NCBI RefSeq assembly: GCF_009697385.1
Contig: NZ_VUNL01000012.1
Coordinates: forward strand, 1-64,000
Origin: Wylensekiella montiformis
GTDB lineage: Bacteria; Bacillota; Negativicutes; Selenomonadales; Selenomonadaceae
Reading direction: 5' to 3'
Length of the DNA: 64,000 nt
Shown: positions 38,821 to 48,020 of the stretch, piece by piece
How the letters are laid out: every line of letters begins with the position of its first letter
Position numbering within the stretch: the stretch's first letter is position 1
Program-made: the position numbers and the translations under genes
Notes under the pieces: generated by a model
Told to the model about the DNA's origin: nothing
What the model saw: the letters and a program-made list of their open reading frames with translations, nothing else
Database searches by the model: none

Positions 38821-39849
38821 ATGGAAGACAGGAAAAAGGCGACGATTGTCGATGTGGCTCGTCAGGCCGGGGTGTCGGTGGCTACGGTGTCCCGTGTGGT
38901 CAACGGCAACTACCCGGTCAAGCTGGAAACGAAAGAACGGGTGCAGAAGGTCATTCAGGCGCTGCGCTATGTGCCCAATGTACAGGCAAGGGAGCTCAAT
39001 ACGCGCCAGTCGTCTACTCTGGGCGTCGTGGTCCCCGGCTTGCACAATATGTTTTTCGCGGAGGTCATTGACGGCATCGAAGAAGCGGTGCGTCAGGACG
39101 GCTTCTCTTTGCTGCTGAACTGTGCGAAGAACGATCCGCAGCAGGAGATGAGCGGCATACAGGCGCTGGTTTCGCGCAATGTTTCGGGCATCATCCTCAT
39201 CAGTCCGAATATGGCCGGCATCCGGGAAAGCTTTTATGCCGAGCTGGCGCGGCGCATCCCGCTTGTTTTTATTAACGGCTATCATCATATCCCCGACGTA
39301 TCCTATGTGACCAATGATGAGCAGCGGGGGACGCAGCAGGCGCTGGATTATCTGGAGCGGCTCGGCCATCAGCGTATCCTGTTTGTGCGCGGTGACCATT
39401 CCGATTCGTATACCATCAAAGAGGAAGTGTACCGCCGCGACCGGGAGCGGCACGGCGGTCTGGATTCCCGCTTTTTGATCAATATCGGCGAGGGGAACGG
39501 GCCGGAAACGGCCGATTCGGCCATGCAGCAGCTTTTGCGGGTGATCCCCGATCTGGACCCGACCGCGATATTTTGCTGCAATGACCTCATGGCGGTCGGA
39601 GCCATCAATGCCTGCAAGAGGCTGGGGCGCCGCGTGCCGGCGGATATTTCCGTCGTCGGCTATGACAACATTGCGCTTTCCCGTATGATCGAGCCGAAGC
39701 TGACCACGATGGATCAGAATATGTTTCAGCTGGGAAGCAATGCGGCATCGCTGCTCATCGAGCGGATCCGGGGCGGATGCAGCAAGCGCATTGTGCTGGA
39801 AAATGTACTCGTCGAGCGGGAGTCGGCGGGGAAAGTCCGTTCTTCCTGA
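38821..39849 (+). CDS. galR: LacI family transcriptional regulator, GalR-like
   Basis: This 342-residue protein has an N-terminal LacI helix-turn-helix (about 6-28; TIVDVARQAGVSVATVSRVV), the hinge helix and a periplasmic-binding-like effector domain (about 60-340). Downstream of galKET, it is the likely repressor that binds the paired GAAAACGTTTACT sites at galK, with galactose as a plausible inducer (inference). CAGGAG lies shortly before ATG 38821. A long hairpin follows. Confidence 0.88.
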   Translation: MEDRKKATIVDVARQAGVSVATVSRVVNGNYPVKLETKERVQKVIQALRYVPNVQARELNTRQSSTLGVVVPGLHNMFFAEVIDGIEEAVRQDGFSLLLNCAKNDPQQEMSGIQALVSRNVSGIILISPNMAGIRESFYAELARRIPLVFINGYHHIPDVSYVTNDEQRGTQQALDYLERLGHQRILFVRGDHSDSYTIKEEVYRRDRERHGGLDSRFLINIGEGNGPETADSAMQQLLRVIPDLDPTAIFCCNDLMAVGAINACKRLGRRVPADISVVGYDNIALSRMIEPKLTTMDQNMFQLGSNAASLLIERIRGGCSKRIVLENVLVERESAGKVRSS

Positions 39850-39857
39850 AACCATAC

Positions 39858-39904
39858 AGACGCCGGAGGGCCTGTCATATCACGGCAGGCCCTCCGGCGT
39901 CTGT
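39858..39904. terminator. Hairpin after the galR gene
   Basis: An 18-bp stem, CAGACGCCGGAGGGCCTG (39858-39875) with its complement (39887-39904), lies after the stop. No T run follows, so it may act as a rho-dependent or protective 3' structure. Confidence 0.65.
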
Positions 39905-40019
39905 ACAAAAGAGGAATTTTGTGGTACGCTGACTGTATCTGGCCGGGCTGCGCCGCAGGCCGCCCGGCAGCAGAATCGAATCAGTCCGGCGCCGGCCTGT
40001 CCGGTATAGGGGGAGCAAA

Positions 40020-41726
40020 ATGATGGAAGAAGATATGACGCTGTTTTCGCCGGAAATCCTGCAGGGATTTCTCGGCGGAATCGGCGATGGATTTATGCTG
40101 ACAGATCTGGAGGGCAGGGTCCTGTACGGGAACCGGGCCGCCAAAGAGATTCTCGGCTATGCGGAAAAGCCGGGAGAACGGCCGCTGTTCAGCGAGCTGT
40201 GTCCTCTGGTCGACGTGGTGTCCGGGCAGCCGTTTCCCGATCCGCTGGCTCAGGCTGTGACCGAAGAGCGGTCGGTCGGGCTGGCCAAAAACATCGGCAT
40301 TCTGCGTGACGGCCAGCCGGTGTTTCTTTCCGCCACCTGCTCCCCGATCAAGGCTCCGGACGGCAGCGGCCGTGTGCTCGGCGGGTCGGTCATTCTGCGC
40401 GATGTGACGCGCATGCGCGGGCTGGAAATGAAGGTGGAAAGCGATCAGCGCTACATGCGCGCGGTCTTTTCCGCGGCGGGAACCGGACTGTGCATCCTCA
40501 ATGCGGAAGGTGAGGTCGTTGATATCAACGAGGCGGCGCTCAGCGTCATGCAGACCACCTATGAGGAGTGTGTCGGCCTGCAGTTCGGCGATGCCTTTCG
40601 CTGTGAAAACAGTCTGGAGCATGGCTGCGGACATGGAAAGGCATGCCGTCACTGCCCGGTGCGCAACCATATCGAAGCGGCGGCCGCCGACGATTCGTTC
40701 AGCGGAGAATTTGCCATGTCTATGCGGAATATGCGTACCAATGGCGCCCTGTGGCTGAAACTGTCCGTTTCCCAGACCACATCGCTGAAGGGAAAGCAGA
40801 TTATCGTGAGCATCGTCGATGAATCCGCCCGGCGGGAGTATGAGGCACAGCAGGAGCGGGCCCGGAAGGCCGCGGAAGAGGCCAGCCGCACGAAAACCCG
40901 CTTCCTCTCCAATATGAGCCATGAGCTGCGCACACCGCTTAACGGTATGCTTGGAATGCTGCAGCTGGCCGGGCGGGAGCCTCTGACCGGAAAACAGCAG
41001 GTCTGTCTGGACAATGCGCGCCAGTGCGCCGAGGACCTGCTTCACCTGATCAACGATATTCTGGATTTTTCCAAGCTGGAAAGCGGCCGCATGAAACTCG
41101 AACAGTCCGGCTTCGACCTGCCGCAGCTGCTGCAGCGGATCTGCGCCATCTATCGGGATCTGGCGGAGAGCAGGGGGCTGGCCATGGAGCTTCCCGATAC
41201 GGGGCGTCTGCCGCGGTTTATCCGGGGAGATGCGCTCCGCCTGCGGCAGATTCTGCACAATCTTTTGTCCAACGCCTTGAAGTTCACCACGGAGGGAAAG
41301 ATTTCCCTGACGGTCTGCCGGGGAGAGCGGGAAAAGCAGCCGGTTCTGGAATGCTGCGTGGGCGACACGGGGATCGGGATCAGCGAAGCGGAGCAGAAGC
41401 GGCTGTTTCATGCGTTCACTCAGGTGGACAGCTCTCCGACCCGCCGCTTCGGCGGCTCCGGACTCGGACTGATGATTGTGCAGAAGCTGCTGGATGCCAT
41501 GGGCGGCGGGATCCGGGTGGAGTCCGCTCCGGGAAAGGGCAGCCGGTTTTGCTTCTGGATTCCGCTGATCGAGACGGATCGGGCGGATTGGGAGCCGCGC
41601 GGGCAGGAAGTGCTGATGAACCCCTGTCCCGGTCTTGCGGCCGGCGGGGACGGCACGGCGGATGTTTCGGATCTGATGGCCTATTGCCGGGAAAAATTGA
41701 AAAAGGGAAAGGAAGAAACGCCATGA
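40020..41726 (+). CDS. PAS-domain sensor histidine kinase
   Basis: This 568-residue protein has two PAS domains (about 12-130 and 140-275), a HisKA domain with phosphoacceptor H301 (NMSHELRTP) and a HATPase domain with the N box (LLSNALKFT), GDTGIGI and GGSGLGL. It has no membrane helix, so it senses a cytoplasmic signal. The second PAS holds a Cys-rich loop (GCGHGKACRHCPVR, about 201-215) that could bind metal or sense redox state. GGGGGAGC precedes the ATG. The stop overlaps the response-regulator start (ATGA). Confidence 0.92.
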   Translation: MMEEDMTLFSPEILQGFLGGIGDGFMLTDLEGRVLYGNRAAKEILGYAEKPGERPLFSELCPLVDVVSGQPFPDPLAQAVTEERSVGLAKNIGILRDGQPVFLSATCSPIKAPDGSGRVLGGSVILRDVTRMRGLEMKVESDQRYMRAVFSAAGTGLCILNAEGEVVDINEAALSVMQTTYEECVGLQFGDAFRCENSLEHGCGHGKACRHCPVRNHIEAAAADDSFSGEFAMSMRNMRTNGALWLKLSVSQTTSLKGKQIIVSIVDESARREYEAQQERARKAAEEASRTKTRFLSNMSHELRTPLNGMLGMLQLAGREPLTGKQQVCLDNARQCAEDLLHLINDILDFSKLESGRMKLEQSGFDLPQLLQRICAIYRDLAESRGLAMELPDTGRLPRFIRGDALRLRQILHNLLSNALKFTTEGKISLTVCRGEREKQPVLECCVGDTGIGISEAEQKRLFHAFTQVDSSPTRRFGGSGLGLMIVQKLLDAMGGGIRVESAPGKGSRFCFWIPLIETDRADWEPRGQEVLMNPCPGLAAGGDGTADVSDLMAYCREKLKKGKEETP

Positions 41727-42130
41727 GAATCTTGATTGCAGAGGATGACAGGATGAGCAGAACCTTTCTGGAGGAGTTCATGCGCGACTATGGCGAATGT
41801 GATTCGGCAGCCAACGGCATGGAAACGCTGGATCGCTGCTTGGAGTCGATACGGCAGGAAAGACCCTACGACCTGCTGTGTCTCGATATCATGATGCCGA
41901 AGGTGGACGGCCTGAAGGTGCTCAAGGTCATCCGCGGTCTGGAAGAGCAGTACAGCGTTCCGCCGGAAAAACATATGAGGGTTATCGTCATGACGGCGCT
42001 GGACGATATCGGGCACATCAATCAGGCGTTTCGTCTCGGCTGCGATGCATACGCTTCCAAACCGATTGACACCGAAAAGGTCCGCGAGGTCATGAAGAAC
42101 CTTGGCCTGATTTTATCGGAAGAGGAATAG
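41723..42130 (+). CDS. Stand-alone response regulator (CheY-like)
   Basis: This 135-residue receiver domain has acidic residues EDD near residue 8, phosphoacceptor D55 (LCLDIMMPK), the conserved Thr in VMTALDD and Lys in SKPID. It has no output domain, so it acts by protein contact, as CheY or a phosphorelay protein does. ATGA overlap with the kinase gene makes a coupled pair; AAAGGAAG lies before the start inside the kinase gene. Confidence 0.93.
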   Translation: MRILIAEDDRMSRTFLEEFMRDYGECDSAANGMETLDRCLESIRQERPYDLLCLDIMMPKVDGLKVLKVIRGLEEQYSVPPEKHMRVIVMTALDDIGHINQAFRLGCDAYASKPIDTEKVREVMKNLGLILSEEE

Positions 42131-42147
42131 GAAGAATAAGAAGAGCA

Positions 42148-42200
42148 AACCGGGACTGCCGCAGGGAGGAAAGAACCTTCCATGCGGCAGTCCCGGTTGT
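42148..42200. terminator. Bidirectional terminator
   Basis: A 16-bp stem, 42148-42163 / 42183-42198, between convergent genes. Confidence 0.8.
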
Positions 42201-42210
42201 TGTCATGTCG

Positions 42211-43485
42211 TTATTTCAGGCAGGCTTCGAGGATGAACTGATTGGCCAGTACATTCCAATTCGCTGAGTTTACGGCCGCAGCCGTATAAAAGTCATGCCA
42301 TGCTTCGCGGTATTTTTTCTGGCGGATGTGCGCGACGCCGATGAGATTGTATGCGTCGGCCGTGCGGTCCTCGATGAACAGCAGCTGCTCCATATCCCGG
42401 ATCGCTCCGTTATAGTCGCGGCGGGCAAAGCGCAGCAGACCGCGGTTGTACCATGCCTGCGTGAAGGACGGCGCGAAGCGCAGCAGCTGATCATAGTCGC
42501 TCATGGCCTCCCGTTCTTTGCCGAGACGAACCGCGGCGAGCGCGTGGTCATAAAGCGCCTCTGCCGTTCCGGGCGCGCGCTGAAGCGCCGTTTCAAAATC
42601 GCTCAGGGCCGATGGATAATCGCCGCGCTTGTATCGGACGATCCCCCGGTAAAGGTAGGAACCCGCGTCGTCCGGCATGTTCCGGACCTTGCGCTCGGCG
42701 GCGTCTAAGGCGGCATCGGAGGAATCCGGCGCCTGCGCCTGCTGCCACAATCTCAGAATATCCTGACCGTAGTTCTTGCCCGGCACGGCCCAGGCCCCGT
42801 TGAGCCCGGTCCAGCGATCGACTTTCCCGTGAAGATCGGGGCGGTTGCGGACGAGATGCTGGTAGCGGGGATCGACGATCGGTACGGACGGGGCCTTCCT
42901 GCTGGCATAGGCCAGCAGGTGCTGGATATGGGCGCGGACGCCGAGCTGTGCCGTCGCGAAGCTGTGGCCCGGCTCATGGTTGCCCGTCGCGCCGAGACCG
43001 CAGAAATTGTTCTGCTGCGGGGCGACATCGCCGCCATAGCCGAAGAAGCCGGTTTCCTTGAGCGCCTGGCAAAGCGCGACATCCGGGCGTATGCCCTCGC
43101 GTCCTGCCTCCTGATAGTAGAAACGGACGATTTCCTGTACGGAGCAGGTCAGTTTCGGCTGGGGATTGCGCTGCAGGATGAACTGCACCATCTGCTCCTG
43201 CGTCGCCTCGGCCGGGCCGAGGATGGAGATGGTTTCCGGCGCTGCTGGCGGCGTCGTCATCGGCGTATCATGAGCATCCGCGATATGCCAGCGGACCTCC
43301 CGCACCGCTTTTTGATTGACCGTGCCCGGAAGCTCCGCGGCAAAGGACGGCCGTCCGGCAATGGTCCGGCTGGCGGCCGGCACAGAAGCGGGAGCAGAAG
43401 CGGCTGCTGCTTCGCTTCCCGCCGGAAAGGCGGCGCAGAGCGCGGCGGCGAAACAGACAGCCGGAAAAGAACGGAAGTAATTCAC
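42211..43485 (-). CDS. Secreted glucosaminidase-domain protein with TPR repeats
   Basis: This 424-residue protein has a signal peptide (about 25 residues), a low-complexity Ala/Pro region, a glucosaminidase-type domain (about 110-250; ALCQALKETGFFGYGG then QNNFCGLGATG) and about four TPR units (about 260-410; YLYRGIVRYKRGDYPSALSD). It may hydrolyse peptidoglycan and recruit partners through TPRs. GTG at 43485 is chosen because AAGGAGGAG lies 7 bp before it; the longer frame from ATG 43509 would contain that ribosome site. Confidence 0.85.
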   Translation of the reverse strand: MNYFRSFPAVCFAAALCAAFPAGSEAAAASAPASVPAASRTIAGRPSFAAELPGTVNQKAVREVRWHIADAHDTPMTTPPAAPETISILGPAEATQEQMVQFILQRNPQPKLTCSVQEIVRFYYQEAGREGIRPDVALCQALKETGFFGYGGDVAPQQNNFCGLGATGNHEPGHSFATAQLGVRAHIQHLLAYASRKAPSVPIVDPRYQHLVRNRPDLHGKVDRWTGLNGAWAVPGKNYGQDILRLWQQAQAPDSSDAALDAAERKVRNMPDDAGSYLYRGIVRYKRGDYPSALSDFETALQRAPGTAEALYDHALAAVRLGKEREAMSDYDQLLRFAPSFTQAWYNRGLLRFARRDYNGAIRDMEQLLFIEDRTADAYNLIGVAHIRQKKYREAWHDFYTAAAVNSANWNVLANQFILEACLK

Positions 43486-43524
43486 AAAAAGCTCCTCCTT
43501 ATGTTTCATGGATTCATAGAGCGG

Positions 43525-45375
43525 TCAGGGCATCGGCGCGGGCTCCTCCGGCAGTCCGTCAGGATCCTCGGTCAGACGATGCTGGCCGAGCATGGTGGTC
43601 AGGTCCTTGCGGTAGAAGCCGTAAGAGGAACTGGCGAAATCCTGTTCGGGGTTGTAGCGGCCGGACGGGGCGTTGAGCAGGCCGCAGATGGTATCGTAAA
43701 GCATATCGTTGGTAAAATAGCGGCTGCGATGCCGGCGAAGCGCCTGTGTATGTCCGGGCAGGGCCTGACGATAGGCCGGCGAAAGATAAATCCACATCGG
43801 AATGCGGACCATATCAAAGCTGAACACATCCGGATTGTGCGAGATCTCCAGATTTTCACCGTGGTCGGAGAAATAAACCATCGCCTGCAGGTTCAGGTTC
43901 TTCTGCGCATAGTCAAAGACCTGAGACAGAACGTAGTCCGTATACAAGATGCTGTTGGCATACGAAGGCAGCGAGGAGACGACGGAATCGCCCTCCTCCG
44001 TCCGGAACTGCTCGAAGGAGGCCGGATAGCGGTTGTTGTAGTAGATATGGCTGCCCATGATGTGCAGAACGACAAAATTATTCCGATTCGGATCGAGACG
44101 CGTGAGATACTGCAGCAGCGTCTCATCGTATTTGTCGGAGAAATTGTACGAGTCATCCGTCCATTCCGCATGGTCGGCCGTCTTGGCCACCAGCGTGATG
44201 GCGCTGTCGTACTGTCCGTAGCGGCCCTGATTGCTGAACCACCAGGTCTCGTAGCCGGCCTTCCGGGCGACATCCACGATGGACGCAGAATCGAAAAACT
44301 CCTTGCCGTTATACTGGCTCTGCTCCGTCAGGGCGCGCTGCAGGACCGGGACGGTCTGCGACCAGGAGGAATACACATTGTCAAACGGGAGAAAGCCCGG
44401 ATCGCCCGAGGCCAGCTTCTGGCTGAGCCATGGCGTATCTTCATAGGGAAAATCCGGCGTATAGGCTTTCATGTAATTGCGCGAAGCCGATTCGCCGATG
44501 ACCAGAATGACGGTTCCCGGTGCCTTGGCGGCCAGTGTCGTGCGGCTGTCGATCATGAGACTATCCAGACGCTCATCGTGCCCGACGCTGTATTCCTGCG
44601 TCTGGCTGACATAGGAACGCACATCGTTCCAGAGATCCGCCACGGAAGTCTGCGGCAGATACCAGGCTTCTGCCGCGATGGCGGCTACGGTGAGGAACGC
44701 CATCGCACCCATGCGGCCTGCCGTCGTATCTTCCGCCAGAGTGCGGCGGGCGAATGCCATATGTCCGCGCCAGCAGAGAAAGAGGAACAGGCCGAAGCCC
44801 ACGACGATCAGCAGCGTGGGAATCAGGCCGACATTGGACTGGATAAAGTCGATGCTCTCCCGGTAATTGGTCAGGTAAAGCGCCATCACAGAAGCCGGGG
44901 AAAGGCAGTGCCAGACGATGCAGTAATAGGCGGCCTGCAGGAACGGAATGATGAGCGCGAGGAAGTTCAGGACAGACAGGAACGCCGCCGTCAGGCGCAC
45001 ATGTCCCAGCCGGTGCAGCGCTCCCTCCACTGCCGTGAGCAGCAGGAAAAGCGCTGTGCCCACGCAGAAGTCAAAGCAGATTTTCGACTGATACCAGGTC
45101 GACTGGTAAGTCCAGGCATAGAGCAGCGGAAACGTCACACACCAGCCGACGCCCGTCAGCAGGTTCGGAAGGGCCGCCCAGCTGAACAGCGGGACCCGTG
45201 TGCCGTACTGAACTAGCACAAGCGCTGCCAGCATGGGCAGCAGGAGCGGCAGAAAATATTCTGCGCCCATGTCCTGTCCGATATCAATATAAAAGGCGAT
45301 CAGGAGGAGAAAATAAACGGCGGCCGCCGTGAGCCAGCGGATCAGATGATCCTGATGTTCTGTGGAAATATTCAA
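43525..45375 (-). CDS. Membrane phosphoethanolamine-transferase/sulfatase family protein
   Basis: This 616-residue protein has five N-terminal membrane helices (about 12-225) and a large alkaline-phosphatase-fold sulfatase domain. Metal-site motifs are VILVIGESASRNY, HIMGSH and YFSDHGE; the nucleophile is probably the Thr in SWSQTVPVLQ. The family moves phosphoethanolamine from lipids to lipid A, core sugars or other envelope glycans. In a diderm Firmicute an LPS target is likely, but this is inference. An LTA-synthase role is less likely by domain form. Confidence 0.86.
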   Translation of the reverse strand: MNISTEHQDHLIRWLTAAAVYFLLLIAFYIDIGQDMGAEYFLPLLLPMLAALVLVQYGTRVPLFSWAALPNLLTGVGWCVTFPLLYAWTYQSTWYQSKICFDFCVGTALFLLLTAVEGALHRLGHVRLTAAFLSVLNFLALIIPFLQAAYYCIVWHCLSPASVMALYLTNYRESIDFIQSNVGLIPTLLIVVGFGLFLFLCWRGHMAFARRTLAEDTTAGRMGAMAFLTVAAIAAEAWYLPQTSVADLWNDVRSYVSQTQEYSVGHDERLDSLMIDSRTTLAAKAPGTVILVIGESASRNYMKAYTPDFPYEDTPWLSQKLASGDPGFLPFDNVYSSWSQTVPVLQRALTEQSQYNGKEFFDSASIVDVARKAGYETWWFSNQGRYGQYDSAITLVAKTADHAEWTDDSYNFSDKYDETLLQYLTRLDPNRNNFVVLHIMGSHIYYNNRYPASFEQFRTEEGDSVVSSLPSYANSILYTDYVLSQVFDYAQKNLNLQAMVYFSDHGENLEISHNPDVFSFDMVRIPMWIYLSPAYRQALPGHTQALRRHRSRYFTNDMLYDTICGLLNAPSGRYNPEQDFASSSYGFYRKDLTTMLGQHRLTEDPDGLPEEPAPMP

Positions 45376-45568
45376 AGTCAGTCTTCTTTCTATACATTTA
45401 TAGGAAACAAACCGGTAAAATACATGCTAATTTTACATGAAATCCATTTTTTCGTCAATGAACAGCGGAGCGCGCGGCGCGGCAGACGATAAGCGGTGCC
45501 GGCCTTGGGAAAACAGGCGGCGAGGCCCGGTTTCCGGGAAAAAAGGTCGGGGCGGGTATTTTTTCCCA

Positions 45569-45635
45569 TTGCCAGAAAAGCGCTTCTCTGATACAATATA
45601 TACCGTCACGACATACAAAAACCACAATATATAGG
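45569..45635 (+). promoter_or_regulatory. nrdD promoter with two NrdR boxes
   Basis: TTGCCA (45569-45574), 17 bp, and an extended -10 TGA-TACAAT (45592-45597). Two boxes with core CAATATATA lie at 45594-45602 and 45625-45633, 31 bp apart, i.e. three helical turns. This is the arrangement known for NrdR, the ATP/dATP-sensing repressor of ribonucleotide reductase genes. Box 1 overlaps the -10. In the remaining gap 45376-45560 I see nothing specific. Confidence 0.82.
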
Positions 45636-45647
45636 GGGAGGCGTGAG

Positions 45648-45683
45648 ATGATGCCCCGTATGCGGGGGTCATTGAGTCTATGA
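45648..45683 (+). CDS. Short leader ORF (11 codons) overlapping the nrdD start
   Basis: AGGGGGAGG (45632-45640), the best ribosome site in this stretch, serves ATG 45648 (or 45651), not the nrdD ATG. The ORF reads MMPRMRGSLSL and its TGA (45681-45683) overlaps the nrdD ATG (45680) as ATGA. This suggests that nrdD is translated by coupling to the leader. Confidence 0.45.
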   Translation: MMPRMRGSLSL

Positions 45684-47950
45684 ATTTGAAAACCGTTACG
45701 AAACGTTCGGGCCATACGGTGCCCTATAACCGTGAAAAGATTTTTCATGCGATTGCCGGCGCCAATGTGGACGGCGGAAGCCGCATGACGGACCGGGATA
45801 TTGACGAAGTGACGAGTCAGGTCGAATGGGATATTCAGGACCGGGAAAATGTCAGCGTCGAGGAGATCCAGGACATCGTCGAACGTGAACTCATGAAGTA
45901 CGATTTCTACGATGTGGCCAAAAAATACATCACCTACCGCCAGAAACATGCGGAACGCCGTGCGGCGCAGAAGCATCTGATGTCTTCCTATCGGGATATC
46001 TTCTTTGCGGATTCGGTGGATGTCGACCTCAAGCGCGACAATGCCAACATCAATACGGATGCGTCCATGGGCATCATGCTGAAGCTCGGCGCGGAGGGCG
46101 CCAAGCACTTCGTGGACAACTATGTTCTGACGGACGAGTTCCGCGAGGCGGACAAAGAGAACTGGATTCACATCCACGATAAAGATTTTTCCCTGATCAC
46201 GTTCAACTGTTGCCAGATCGATCTGCTGAAGCTGTTCCGCGGCGGCTTTTCGACCGGACACGGATTTCTGCGCGAGCCGAATTCCATCCGCGCTTATGCG
46301 AGCCTCGCCTGCATTGCGATTCAGTCCAATCAGAACGATATGTTCGGCGGCCAGTCCATCAACGCCTTTGATTTCGCCATGGCGGAGGGCGTGCGCAAGT
46401 CCTTCCGCAAGGCGGTGGCCGACGAGAGCTACAAGGCGCTCTGCTACCGGTTCGGCAGTCCGGAAATCGGCAGCGAAGACGCGTTCAAAAAAGCCTTCCG
46501 GGCTGTGATGGATTTTGATGCCTGCCGCTATGCGGAGCACGATTCGGACGAGGCGGCGCATCAGTCCGTTCGGACGATTGCCAGAGCGGTCAGCGCGCTT
46601 CTGCGCGAGACGTATCAGAAACCGGAAGAAGCGGCGCAGGACATGGCGCAGACCATCTATCATCTGGCCTGCAGCGACGTGGTGGAGGAGACGCATCAGG
46701 CGATGGAGGCGCTGATCCACAACTTCAATACCCTGCACAGCCGGGCCGGCGCGCAGGTTCCGTTCAGCTCCATCAACTATGGAATGGACACCTCGCCGGA
46801 GGGCCGTCTGGCCGTCCGCGAGGTTCTCAACGCGATATGGGCGGGACTCGGCAACGGAGAGACGCCGATTTTCCCGATCTCCGTGTTCCAGCTGAAGGCC
46901 GGCGTGAATTACAACGAAGGCGATCCGAACTACGATCTCTTCCTGCAGGCCTGCAAGACGAGCGCCAAGCGGCTGTTCCCGAATTTCGTGAACATCGATG
47001 CGCCGTACAACCTGCAGTACTATAAGCCGGGCGATTACAACAGCACAGTCGCCACCATGGGCTGCCGTACCCGCGTCATGAGCAATGTCAACGGCCCGGA
47101 AGAATCTGGCAGCCGCGGCAACTTCGCCTTTACGACCATCAATCTGCCCAAACTGGCCATCGAGTCCAAGGGGGATATGGATACGTTCTGGAAACTGTAC
47201 GACAAATACATCCGGATTTCGCATGACTATCTGCTGGCGCGGCTGCATGTCATCGAGCAGAAGCATGTCTACAATTATCCGTTCCTCATGGGACAGGGGG
47301 TATGGATGGACAGCGACAAGCTCAAACCGGACGACAGCATCAAGGACGTCCTCAAACATGCCTCGTATTCCATCGGCTTCTGCGGTCTGGCGGAGTGCCT
47401 CAAGGCCCTGATCGGCAAGCACCACGGCGAGAGCGAGGAAGCGCAGCAGCTGGGTCTGAAAATCGTCGGACATCTGCGCGAGGCCACCGACAAATATACG
47501 GAGGAAGAGCATCGGAACTGGTCGACGTTCGGTACGCCGGCTGAGTCGACGGCCGGGCAGTTCCAGCGTTCGAACCGGAAGAAGTACGGAATCATCCCGG
47601 GCGTTACGGACCGCTCCTATATGACGAATTCCAGCCATGTGCCGGTCTATTATCCGATCAAGGCCATCGACAAGATTCGCATTGAAGCGCCGTATCATGC
47701 TTTGGAAAATGCCGGACACATCGCTTACATCGAAATGGACGGCGATACGACGAAAAATGTCAAAGCCTTCGAGCGCGTCGTCCGCGCTATGCACGATGCC
47801 GATATGGGGTATTTCTCCATCAATCATCCGGTAGACCGCGACCCGGTCTGCGGCTATACGGGACTCATCGAAAATGAATGCCCGCACTGCCATCGCCGGG
47901 AAGTGGAGACGGGAAGCTTCACCATCCGCCGGATGAAGCCGGCCGAATAA
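45680..47950 (+). CDS. nrdD: Anaerobic ribonucleoside-triphosphate reductase (class III), C-terminus apparently short
   Basis: This 756-residue protein has an N-terminal ATP cone (about 1-95) and the class III catalytic barrel. It reduces ribonucleotides to deoxyribonucleotides without oxygen, using a glycyl radical made by NrdG. The end reads VCGYTGLIENECPHCHRRE then FTIRRMKPAE and stop. In relatives I remember, such a Cys-containing zinc knot is followed by R-I-T-G-Y-L, the radical glycine; here the protein stops at that point and no frame restores it. If CGYTG were itself the radical site (G725), the protein would be complete; I think this less likely. No nrdG is adjacent. Confidence 0.88.
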   Translation: MNLKTVTKRSGHTVPYNREKIFHAIAGANVDGGSRMTDRDIDEVTSQVEWDIQDRENVSVEEIQDIVERELMKYDFYDVAKKYITYRQKHAERRAAQKHLMSSYRDIFFADSVDVDLKRDNANINTDASMGIMLKLGAEGAKHFVDNYVLTDEFREADKENWIHIHDKDFSLITFNCCQIDLLKLFRGGFSTGHGFLREPNSIRAYASLACIAIQSNQNDMFGGQSINAFDFAMAEGVRKSFRKAVADESYKALCYRFGSPEIGSEDAFKKAFRAVMDFDACRYAEHDSDEAAHQSVRTIARAVSALLRETYQKPEEAAQDMAQTIYHLACSDVVEETHQAMEALIHNFNTLHSRAGAQVPFSSINYGMDTSPEGRLAVREVLNAIWAGLGNGETPIFPISVFQLKAGVNYNEGDPNYDLFLQACKTSAKRLFPNFVNIDAPYNLQYYKPGDYNSTVATMGCRTRVMSNVNGPEESGSRGNFAFTTINLPKLAIESKGDMDTFWKLYDKYIRISHDYLLARLHVIEQKHVYNYPFLMGQGVWMDSDKLKPDDSIKDVLKHASYSIGFCGLAECLKALIGKHHGESEEAQQLGLKIVGHLREATDKYTEEEHRNWSTFGTPAESTAGQFQRSNRKKYGIIPGVTDRSYMTNSSHVPVYYPIKAIDKIRIEAPYHALENAGHIAYIEMDGDTTKNVKAFERVVRAMHDADMGYFSINHPVDRDPVCGYTGLIENECPHCHRREVETGSFTIRRMKPAE

Positions 47951-47973
47951 AACGGACGATAAAGACGATAAAG

Positions 47974-48010
47974 ACGGTGCATCCCTGTGATAAGGGGATG
48001 CACCGTTTTT
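47974..48010 (+). terminator. Terminator after nrdD
   Basis: ACGGTGCATCCC (47974-47985) pairs with GGGATGCACCGT (47995-48006), followed by TTTT. Confidence 0.92.
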
Positions 48011-48020
48011 GCTGTCTGAG

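Noticed and set aside
45455-47893. 812-codon antisense ORF across nrdD, and similar long antisense frames over other genes (for example 26660-28243, 32293-34008)
   Set aside because: These are shadows of GC-rich codon use. They lack ribosome sites and known domains, while the opposite strand encodes clear families.
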